From an uncultured Christensenella sp. (lineage in GTDB: Bacteria > Bacillota > Clostridia > Christensenellales > Pumilibacteraceae), in contig CAJUBY010000015.1 in NCBI GenBank assembly GCA_910585055.1, positions 1-44,295 of the forward strand: a stretch of DNA of 44,295 bases, in the 5' to 3' direction. How positions within the stretch are numbered: the first letter of the stretch is position 1; the number at the start of each line of letters is the position of its first letter. The notes beneath the pieces were generated by a model, which was given only the letters and a program-made list of their open reading frames with translations, ran no database searches and was not told where the DNA came from. The position numbers were made by a program, and so were the translations under genes. Positions 15,699-23,221 of the stretch are shown here, piece by piece.

Positions 15699-18254
15699 AT
15701 GAGTAGAAGAGCAAGGATAGTCGGTGTATGCGTCGCGTTTGCGGCTGCGGCTATCGGAATATCGGCAGTGCCGTGCATTGTTACGGATACGCCGAGAAAT
15801 GTGTTGGCGGACGGTTACGCCGCCGCGCCTGCTTCGAGCGCCGCGCTGCTTTACGGTCTCGATTTCGGCGATGAAAACAACATCGGGAAAAACACGGTAA
15901 GCGGCAGCGCGTTTGCGGACGCAACGGTGAACAAAACCGAAACAAACGGACTCACCGTCGAAAAAAACGCGTTAAAGAATAAGAACGCTTTGGTATTTAC
16001 GGGCGGTGATCACGAAAATTTTTTGAGTTTGCCGGTAAATATATTCGAAAATCAAAATACCGTCACTCTTACCGGCTGGTTTAGCGTATCGGACGATATA
16101 GTCGATTACGGCGGCGAGATCGGTATTCACGCTCCCGACGCGAATGTCGCGTTCAGATCCGATTCCAAAGGGTCTTATCACGGAAATTCTTATTTGTGGG
16201 GAGTCGGCGCGGTAGCCGGCATTGACGGCGATACCAAGGTAAAACCTGTTTACGACACATGGTATCATATGGCGTATGTAATAGACGGAACGAATCATAA
16301 GTTCAAGGTTTATCAGAACGGCACCGAAGTGTACTCATCGGATCTAGTCGATACATTCAGTCCGAGTCGGTTTAACGAATCCGGCGGACACTTCTATCTC
16401 GGTCAGTCGGCATACGAAGATAATCACGAGGATTGGAAAGGTCGTATGAGCGATTTCCGTGTTTACGGCGGCGCGCTCGACGCTGCTTCGATAAAGGCGG
16501 AATACGATATTGATATTTCCGATTTTAAGACAGCCGAATACACGTTTGACGACGGAACTGGCAGGGACAGTGTGCGCGGTTACGATCTCCGCGAATATGT
16601 TAAAGCGCCTACGTACGAAGACGGTGTTATGAAACTCGACGGTACAGCCGCCGCGCAGATATACGACAGCGCCGACCATAACCGAATGTTTTTTTACGGT
16701 CACAACGCTATGACCGTCAGCATGAGAATAAAGATAAAAAATTCGATTGGCGATCACTGGAAACGCATAATGGAACTGTGTTCCAACGGCGGCAATTACG
16801 TGACGTTTATGTCGTACTGCGGACGCGGCGACAACAATATGCACATCGTGTACAGATACGATTTTCTCGATTATCAGGGAAGCGAAGATTCTTGGGTGCT
16901 GGACAATATGACATTCGCGCCCGTAAATAACGAATGGATAGATCTGACGTATGTTTTGGACGGCGATACGATCTCCGTTTACGAAAACGGTGTTTTAAAG
17001 GGACAGGGCAATACCAATAAACCGAGTTTTCGTAATTTGTTTGCCGATCTTATAAATACCGGAAATTTCACGATCGGCGCATGCACATACGAAGATAACC
17101 GCAATTTTATTATTGCCGAATACGACAATATCCGAGTGTATGCGGCAGCCGCGAAAACGCCCGAAGATATTCGCGCCGCAAGAGCCGGTTATACGAGTTA
17201 CGCGCTTACTTATGCCGCGAACAACGGCACCCAAGAAAGCAAAGAGATTTTTGTCAGGAAGAATTCCGACGCCGAGATAGCGGAATGCACGTTCGAAAAG
17301 AACGGTCACACCTTTGCCTGGTGGAATACGGCTGCCGACGGCAGCGGTACGAGTTATGCGCAAGGCGCAGTGATAAACATAACGCAGGATACCGTTTTAT
17401 ATGCGCAATGGCGCAATGTTTCAAATTACATCTCTTTCGATGCCAACGGCGGTAGAGGCGAAATGGATGTGCAGACGATCGGAAACGGCGAAAGCGCGAA
17501 CATAAATGCATGTACGTTCGCAAGAACGGGCTACACTTTTACAGGGTGGAATACGGAAGCGGACGGAAGCGGTACAAGCTATGCGCAAGGCGCATCGATA
17601 GAGCCGGTCGGCGACATTACGCTGTACGCGCAATGGCAGGCAAAGAATTATAAGGTATCGTTCGACGCCAACGGCGGCACGGGGGAAGCGAATGCGCAAA
17701 ACCTTACGTTCGGTACCGATGCCGCTCTTAACGCAAATACATTTAAACGGCACGGTTACGGCTTTGCCGGCTGGGCGCTTACAGCAACGGGTGTTGCCGT
17801 TTATACCGACGGGCAAACGGTAACCGGTATAGGCGAAGGAAACGATATAACGCTGTACGCCGTGTGGACCGTAGGCAAGTTCACCGTGACGTTCGACGCC
17901 AACGGCGGAAGCGGCGAGATGAGCGCGCAACATGGCACTGCGTTCGAGTTTGCGTCAATAAAGACCAATGCTTTTACAAAAACGGGATATGTATTCGACG
18001 GTTGGACTACGAGTGCGACGGGAGATAAAATATACGACGACGGCGCGCGGATCGCTCTTACCGACGATATAACGCTGTACGCGGTATGGAAAGCCGAGGG
18101 CACGGAAAAGCCGCCCGTCGTCGATCCGCCGAAATCGTCAGATAAAGACGACAGTAATGTCGGTCTTATAGTGGGTCTTACTTTGGGCGGTATAGCGCTC
18201 GCCGCGGCAGGTGTAGGTTTGGCGCTGTGGTTCGTCAAAAAGAAAAAGAGATAG
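15699..18254 (+). CDS. Membrane-anchored surface protein with two LamG-like domains and four Listeria-Bacteroides repeats
   Basis: Predicted 851-residue exported protein. A signal peptide covers about residues 1-37. Two concanavalin/LamG-like beta-sandwich domains follow (about 50-275 and 280-495), each with a W-x-x-x-x-Y-V-x-D-G-x-x-x-x-Y-x-N-G core and a G-x-x-x-Y-E-D-N ending. Four Flg_new repeats fill about 505-798, with repeated FDANGG, GWNT.ADGSGTSYAQGA and LYA.W motifs. The C-terminus is a linker rich in Pro, Ser and Asp, one membrane helix (about 823-845) and a KKKKR tail. No LPxTG sorting motif is present, so anchoring is by the helix itself. GGAGGGTG precedes the ATG. LamG-like domains often bind carbohydrate, and the neighbouring locus encodes a glycosidase with a similar domain, so glycan binding is plausible. 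Confidence 0.88.
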   Translation: MSRRARIVGVCVAFAAAAIGISAVPCIVTDTPRNVLADGYAAAPASSAALLYGLDFGDENNIGKNTVSGSAFADATVNKTETNGLTVEKNALKNKNALVFTGGDHENFLSLPVNIFENQNTVTLTGWFSVSDDIVDYGGEIGIHAPDANVAFRSDSKGSYHGNSYLWGVGAVAGIDGDTKVKPVYDTWYHMAYVIDGTNHKFKVYQNGTEVYSSDLVDTFSPSRFNESGGHFYLGQSAYEDNHEDWKGRMSDFRVYGGALDAASIKAEYDIDISDFKTAEYTFDDGTGRDSVRGYDLREYVKAPTYEDGVMKLDGTAAAQIYDSADHNRMFFYGHNAMTVSMRIKIKNSIGDHWKRIMELCSNGGNYVTFMSYCGRGDNNMHIVYRYDFLDYQGSEDSWVLDNMTFAPVNNEWIDLTYVLDGDTISVYENGVLKGQGNTNKPSFRNLFADLINTGNFTIGACTYEDNRNFIIAEYDNIRVYAAAAKTPEDIRAARAGYTSYALTYAANNGTQESKEIFVRKNSDAEIAECTFEKNGHTFAWWNTAADGSGTSYAQGAVINITQDTVLYAQWRNVSNYISFDANGGRGEMDVQTIGNGESANINACTFARTGYTFTGWNTEADGSGTSYAQGASIEPVGDITLYAQWQAKNYKVSFDANGGTGEANAQNLTFGTDAALNANTFKRHGYGFAGWALTATGVAVYTDGQTVTGIGEGNDITLYAVWTVGKFTVTFDANGGSGEMSAQHGTAFEFASIKTNAFTKTGYVFDGWTTSATGDKIYDDGARIALTDDITLYAVWKAEGTEKPPVVDPPKSSDKDDSNVGLIVGLTLGGIALAAAGVGLALWFVKKKKR

Positions 18255-18257
18255 CGC

Positions 18258-18298
18258 GAAAAATACAAAGCCGCAGAAACCTCGTAGGGTTACGCGGC
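18258..18298 (-). terminator. Terminator of the AraC regulator gene
   Basis: Directly after the minus-strand stop codon, GCCGC and GCGGC (outer arms 18294-18298 and 18270-18274) plus AACC/GGTT inner pairing form a hairpin. In the minus direction it is followed by a T-rich stretch (18258-18269). It may also slow plus-strand transcripts coming from the surface-protein gene. Confidence 0.65.
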
Positions 18299-19162
18299 CT
18301 AGATCTTATCGCTGTCGCTGTCCGTACTTAAATGGAGTTCGAGCGAATTGGAATACTGTTTGCGCAGCTCGGATGGCGTCATGCCGAAATGCTTTTTAAA
18401 CTGGCGCATAAAGTATTGCGGATTATCGTAATGCAGGCAAAGCGCTATCGACTCGACGGTGTCGGAGCTGTTAAGCAGCATTTGCCGTGCTTCCTTCATC
18501 TTGGCGTTTATAATATATTGTATGGGCGAAATACCGAGATACTTTTTAAACAGGGTGCAAATATATTTCTTGTTATAGCCGAAGTGGTCGGCAAGCGCGG
18601 ATATCTCCATTGTACGGTGCTGGAAATTGTTGTCGATATAACTCAATACGGAGTTAAGGCGTTTGTGATGAAGTTCGTGCGATTGCTTTTTATACGCCAA
18701 AGCTATCTCGCCGATAAGCGCAGTCATAAGTGCCGTGCGCACCGTTTGCGTGTCTTCGTCCGTCCAGAGATACTGTTCCAATTGATAGCTCAACACTACG
18801 GCTGTCTCGGGTTTTTTCAGATTGAAATGCATAGGCAAAAGAAGCATGTTTTTCGGCAGTTCCCGGGGTATCTCCGATTCTTCGATCATGCGAGTGCCCG
18901 TTGGCATAAAAAAGTGGTGCCAATGCAGCTGACAGTCGGACGCACGCGTGCCGTAATGCTCGATACCCTGCGGTAAAAACAAGATGTCGTTCTTTACAAG
19001 ATGATAGTCGTCGATGTGTCGGATGTACAGTTCGCCGTCGGTCACGAGCATAAGTTCGCTTAGGTTCATAGTCCTCCGTTCGTGTATGTGCGATTTGTTA
19101 TAAGCTATACCTGACTGCGAATGAACGGATCTTTTATCGGTGTCTATCAGTAAGTACTTCAT
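18299..19162 (-). CDS. AraC-family transcriptional regulator
   Basis: A 287-residue regulator. The N-terminal half is a cupin-like effector domain (HIHERRTMNLSELMLVTDGELYI, then a D-I-L-F-L-P-Q-G-I-E-H-Y-G loop), the type that binds sugars or other small ligands. The C-terminal 100 residues carry the two helix-turn-helix motifs of the AraC/XylS DNA-binding domain (ISALADHFGYNKKYICTLFKK and ESIALCLHYDNPQYFMRQFKK), ending in the G-M-T-P-S-E-L-R signature. It is divergent from the GH127-activase-GRE unit and probably controls it. The ATG at 19162 has no ribosome binding site but sits at the predicted transcription start. An internal ATG at codon 32 has GGAGG 3 nt upstream but would remove part of the cupin. 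Confidence 0.92.
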   Translation of the reverse strand: MKYLLIDTDKRSVHSQSGIAYNKSHIHERRTMNLSELMLVTDGELYIRHIDDYHLVKNDILFLPQGIEHYGTRASDCQLHWHHFFMPTGTRMIEESEIPRELPKNMLLLPMHFNLKKPETAVVLSYQLEQYLWTDEDTQTVRTALMTALIGEIALAYKKQSHELHHKRLNSVLSYIDNNFQHRTMEISALADHFGYNKKYICTLFKKYLGISPIQYIINAKMKEARQMLLNSSDTVESIALCLHYDNPQYFMRQFKKHFGMTPSELRKQYSNSLELHLSTDSDSDKI

Positions 19163-19168
19163 ATGTTT

Positions 19169-19197
19169 ATTATATCAGATATAAAAAAATAATTCAA
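19169..19197 (-). promoter_or_regulatory. Promoter of the AraC gene with overlapping palindrome
   Basis: On the minus strand TTGAAT (19192-19197), 17-bp spacer, TATAAT (19169-19174). The ATG at 19162 lies exactly where transcription should start, 7 nt past the -10. A perfect inverted repeat TTATATC-A-GATATAA (19170-19184) covers the -10. The whole divergent gap to the GH127 gene is only 52 bp, so the GH127 promoter (possible TTCATA-N16-TATAAA on the plus strand) must overlap it. Confidence 0.65.
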
Positions 19198-19214
19198 GAT
19201 GTCGGAGAATAATC

Positions 19215-22200
19215 ATGAAAGAAAAAAACAAAAAAACAGGTAGCGGAAAGGCGGCAGCAGGTGTCGCTTTGGCGCTGTTGACGGGCATGGGTGCGGTGTG
19301 TCCTGCGGCAGCTTTATGCGCATACGCAGAGACCGACGCGGACGGAACGGCGGACGTAGGTTCCGTACGAACAGTCATTCCGGACATATCGTCGATAAAC
19401 GGATTATATCTGCATTTCGACGCGCAGACGGAATCGGGTGAAGAGGGCGGCATTTCCGTTATGGCAAACAAGGGATCGGGCGGAAACGCAGTTCAGTCGG
19501 ATACCGCCGGACAGCCGCGGCTTGTGAGATCGAGCAACATAAACGGGTATCCTGCGTACAGGTTCGAATCCGACAGCTTTATGACGGTGGAAAACAGTGC
19601 GGATAAATACGTCGAAAATATGACGGTATATACGGTAGCATACGCCTCCGAACTGCCTGATCACGGCGAAATACTGTCGCGTGTCAACGGAGCGCCGTAC
19701 GATCACAACTGGTTTTACAACATAGAAAGCGGAATGCTCAATTTCGGCTGGGGAACACGGCTCGGCTCGGGATTGAGTTATCCGCAGAACAAAATATCGA
19801 TACAGCGCGGAACGCCGTTGATCCTCGGCGCGGAAAAAGACGGAAGCCGCGCAAGCATGTACGTCAACGCGCTTACGGCGGCGTCATTCGCCGGAATGCC
19901 TACGCCGTGCGATCCGCATGGAGCGCCGATAACGGTGGGCGGCAGCAGCGACAGCTTTATAGGCGATATCGGCGAGATACTGTTTTTCGATAGGACGCTG
20001 ACATATGACGAAAACGTGCTTGTCGAACAATATCTCGAAACGCGTTGGGGTATGAAAAATTTGCACGACGGGATGCTTACGGGGATCTGTGTAAACGGCA
20101 CGCCGCTTACGCAGTTTAGACCCGAAAAAACGGATTATACTTATCTTACGGAGACCGATATAGATAAGTCTTCCGTTACGTATACCAAATGGAACGATGC
20201 GGATTCAGCCGTCGTTACCGAAACGGCGACGGGTTTTGCCATAGAAGTCACGAGCGCCGCGACAAACAAAAAAAGAATATACACTTTGGATGTGAAAATG
20301 AGAAATTACGATTATAACGAGATCGAAAGACTTACCTCAAACGAAGTCAAGATAAACGACGGTTTTTGGTCGGGCTTATACAAGCAGTATTCGGTGCACA
20401 CGGTAAACTTTATGTTCGATATGTTCGACATGTCGAAGAGTTTCGATAATTTCGATCGTGTCGCCGACGGAGAGAAAAAAGTTCTCGGCAATACGAGCGA
20501 TCATGCGGCGCAGATATTAAAGCCGCGCGACGACAGGCACGTGTACAATACCGATTGGGAATGGATTAACGAACCGTGGCGCGAAGGTTTGATATACGAA
20601 GGTATTCGTGCGGCTGCGGAATTCATAATCGTCAATAAATCCGACCCGGAATATGCGGCCTCCGTAGCGGCGCTTCGCGCCCGTCTCGACGGCTATGTCG
20701 GACGTATTTATGACGCGGCGCTCAAGACCACGGCAAAGGACGGGAACGGCAAGCCTATCGACGGCTATTTCTCCACATTCAACATTCTCGATCAAAGATT
20801 CGTGTGCGACGAATCCGAAGTGTCGGGGAGATACCACCACGACATTTACAACTACGGCTGTCTCGCCGAAGCGGCGGTTTACATGTATAACGCCACCGGA
20901 GATACACGGCTGTTGTTTGCCGCTACGCGCTTTACCGAATTTCTCATAGACTACATAAACGGCAGGGACGGCTTTACTGGATACAAGGTCGTGCCTCCTC
21001 ACCAATTGCCGGAAGAAGCGCTGCAACGCATGTACGATCTTTATAAAAACGATCCGTCGCTCGTACGGCTCATGCAGGACAGATATTCTTATGCCGACGG
21101 TCTGTCGTCGTCGGACAGATATTATAAGCTGGAAATACGTCTCGACAAGTATGCGAAGATAGCCGCGTCTTGGATCACGGACAGGGGGAACTACGAGGGC
21201 AGATACAACTTTACCAACTTCGGTCCGTATGCTCAGGATAATGTAGATTATACCGAACTCACGGACGCGACGGGTCATGCAGTGCGCGCCAACCTTTGGT
21301 ATAACGGCATTGCGTATATCGGCAACAGGCAGCAACGCGGCGATTTCGTTGCCGCGGCGGAGCGTGTATGGCGCAATATTGTGGACACGCAGATGTATAT
21401 AACTGGCGGAACGGGCAGCACGCACGACAGCGACGAAGCCTACGGAGGCAGTCACGAACTTCCGCACGACGGATACTGCGAAACGTGCGCGTCGGTCGGT
21501 ATGGCATTCTTCGGTCAGAATATGTTTTATCTGTTCGGCGAAGCGGAGTACGCCGACACCGTAGAACTCGAAATGTACAACGGCATACTAGGCTGTTTGG
21601 GGCTTGACGGAAACTCGTTCTATTACACAAATCCGCTGGTATCGGATAATTATACGCGCCCGATGTTTTCCAATGCAACACCTTGCTGCGTGCCGATGTT
21701 CCTTAAATTCTTTTCGGAACTACCCGAAATCATTTACGCCAAAACGGACGATACGGTGTTCGTCAATCAATACGTGTCAAGTTCGCTGCAGACCGAAATA
21801 GGCGGTAAAAGCGTTATTGTCGTACAGGATACCGATATGCCCAACGGCAGTACCGCGGCATTTTCGGCGCGTGCGGATAAAGCGTTTAAGCTTAAACTGC
21901 GTATGCCGTCGTGGGCGAGTAAAGCTCAAGTCACAGTAAACGGCGTCGTTTCCGAAGCGTCTGTCGGTGCGGACGGATATATAGATATTACTGTCGACGG
22001 CAATGCGGAAATACGCGTCGAATTTACGAAACAGGCGATGATCGTAACTCAGGACCATGCGCAGATGAATGTCGGCAAAGCAGCGTTTCGTTACGGTCCG
22101 TTCATCTACTGCGCCGAAGATGCGGATAATATGGGTTTACGCGATGCGTATATCAAAATTCCGGACGACGCCGAAGTTACGGTCGAGTACGACGAAACGA

Positions 22201-22367
22201 CGTTCGAATACAGCGTCGACGGACTCAACAAAGAACCCATAGGCGTAAATATACTTAAAATAAACAGCGTAAACGGAAGTTCCGGTTCGCTGACGCTTAT
22301 ACCGTTCTATCTGCGCGGAAACCGTGACGTCGGATATATGCGCGTTTGGTTCGATAAGGTACGGTAA
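19215..22367 (+). CDS. Secreted GH127-type glycoside hydrolase (beta-L-arabinofuranosidase family) with LamG-like domain
   Basis: A 1050-residue exported enzyme. Signal peptide to about residue 38 (A-Y-A cleavage site), LamG-like domain at about 55-280, a small Ig-like linker domain (about 285-370), then a GH127/DUF1680 alpha/alpha-barrel with a C-terminal beta domain. Zinc-thiolate site residues of the family are visible: Glu756 and Cys758 in GYCETCASVG, and Cys824-Cys825 in ATPCCVPMF; the second Cys pair contains the expected nucleophile. Glu741 (DEAYGG) is the likely acid/base equivalent. Characterised GH127 enzymes release beta-L-arabinofuranose, for example from hydroxyproline-linked arabino-oligosaccharides; the related GH146 family is an alternative. 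GGAG precedes the ATG. The activase gene follows after 7 bp. No anchor is seen, so it is probably released or wall-associated. Confidence 0.85.
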   Translation: MKEKNKKTGSGKAAAGVALALLTGMGAVCPAAALCAYAETDADGTADVGSVRTVIPDISSINGLYLHFDAQTESGEEGGISVMANKGSGGNAVQSDTAGQPRLVRSSNINGYPAYRFESDSFMTVENSADKYVENMTVYTVAYASELPDHGEILSRVNGAPYDHNWFYNIESGMLNFGWGTRLGSGLSYPQNKISIQRGTPLILGAEKDGSRASMYVNALTAASFAGMPTPCDPHGAPITVGGSSDSFIGDIGEILFFDRTLTYDENVLVEQYLETRWGMKNLHDGMLTGICVNGTPLTQFRPEKTDYTYLTETDIDKSSVTYTKWNDADSAVVTETATGFAIEVTSAATNKKRIYTLDVKMRNYDYNEIERLTSNEVKINDGFWSGLYKQYSVHTVNFMFDMFDMSKSFDNFDRVADGEKKVLGNTSDHAAQILKPRDDRHVYNTDWEWINEPWREGLIYEGIRAAAEFIIVNKSDPEYAASVAALRARLDGYVGRIYDAALKTTAKDGNGKPIDGYFSTFNILDQRFVCDESEVSGRYHHDIYNYGCLAEAAVYMYNATGDTRLLFAATRFTEFLIDYINGRDGFTGYKVVPPHQLPEEALQRMYDLYKNDPSLVRLMQDRYSYADGLSSSDRYYKLEIRLDKYAKIAASWITDRGNYEGRYNFTNFGPYAQDNVDYTELTDATGHAVRANLWYNGIAYIGNRQQRGDFVAAAERVWRNIVDTQMYITGGTGSTHDSDEAYGGSHELPHDGYCETCASVGMAFFGQNMFYLFGEAEYADTVELEMYNGILGCLGLDGNSFYYTNPLVSDNYTRPMFSNATPCCVPMFLKFFSELPEIIYAKTDDTVFVNQYVSSSLQTEIGGKSVIVVQDTDMPNGSTAAFSARADKAFKLKLRMPSWASKAQVTVNGVVSEASVGADGYIDITVDGNAEIRVEFTKQAMIVTQDHAQMNVGKAAFRYGPFIYCAEDADNMGLRDAYIKIPDDAEVTVEYDETTFEYSVDGLNKEPIGVNILKINSVNGSSGSLTLIPFYLRGNRDVGYMRVWFDKVR

Positions 22368-22374
22368 TACCGAC

Positions 22375-23217
22375 GTGAACGGACTTGTATTTTCCGTAGA
22401 AGAATTCGCGCTGTTCGACGGGCCCGGAATACGCACCGCTGTTTTTATGAAGGGCTGCGCTATGCGGTGTAAGTGGTGCCATAATCCGGAAGGCTTGTCG
22501 GCGGAAAAGCAGTTGGTAAAAAAGCAGGGCCGCTGTATCGGCTGCGGCACGTGTTCCGCATTTCGGCAGATGCCGATTTCCGACGTGCGGCAACTGTTAA
22601 ATCTGTGTCCGCAAAACTTGTGGCGGATATCGGGAAAAGAGTATACGCCCGACGAACTTGCGGAAAAGCTGCTCAAAAATGCCGATATATTAAATGCGAA
22701 CGGCGGTGGGGTGACGTTCAGCGGAGGAGAATGTTTGTTGCAAGCGCGGTTTCTTGCGGACACCGTCGCAAAGCTCGGCGGCAGGCTTCATGTGGCTGTC
22801 GAAACGGGCGGATATGTAAGCGAATCCGATTTCGGACTTATTAAAGATATTGCCGATTTCGTATTTTTCGATCTCAAGCTGATATGCGATAAAGAAATGG
22901 CGCGTTACTACACCGGTGCGGATATCGACGTAATATTGCGTAATTTCGATACGCTGTCGAAGAGCGGAATCGAGTTTGCGGTGCGAATGCCGCTTATACC
23001 GAGCGTTACCGATACGCCGCAAAACCGCGCCGCCGTGGCGGAACGCGTCAAAAACAGCAATGCCGCTTACTTGGAACTGCTGCCGTATAATAAGCTCGCC
23101 GGAAGCAAATACGGCGGTCTCGGAATGCAATATACGCCGGGGTTTGACGAGAGCGCCGAGCCGGTCATAGATAAGGAATTTTTCCGAGCATACGGAATAG
23201 ACACGAGGGTTTATTGA
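22375..23217 (+). CDS. Glycyl-radical enzyme activating protein (radical SAM)
   Basis: Cytoplasmic radical-SAM enzyme expected to abstract hydrogen from a glycine of its partner GRE. With a GTG start at 22375 it has 280 residues and begins NGLVFSVEEFALFDGPGIRT, the family start. The open frame reaches further back to 22324, inside the GH127 gene. The SAM cluster motif is C28-x3-C32-x2-C35 (KGCAMRCKWCHNPEG). One auxiliary ferredoxin-type cluster is visible (C54, C57, C60, then C78-Pro) rather than the two found in many dehydratase activases. GGVTFSGGECLLQ, VETGGY and FFDLKL are family motifs. It starts 7 bp after the GH127 stop and the GRE gene starts 4 bp after it ends, so the three are co-translated; the ribosome binding site is weak. 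Confidence 0.92.
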   Translation: MNGLVFSVEEFALFDGPGIRTAVFMKGCAMRCKWCHNPEGLSAEKQLVKKQGRCIGCGTCSAFRQMPISDVRQLLNLCPQNLWRISGKEYTPDELAEKLLKNADILNANGGGVTFSGGECLLQARFLADTVAKLGGRLHVAVETGGYVSESDFGLIKDIADFVFFDLKLICDKEMARYYTGADIDVILRNFDTLSKSGIEFAVRMPLIPSVTDTPQNRAAVAERVKNSNAAYLELLPYNKLAGSKYGGLGMQYTPGFDESAEPVIDKEFFRAYGIDTRVY

Positions 23218-23221
23218 TATT

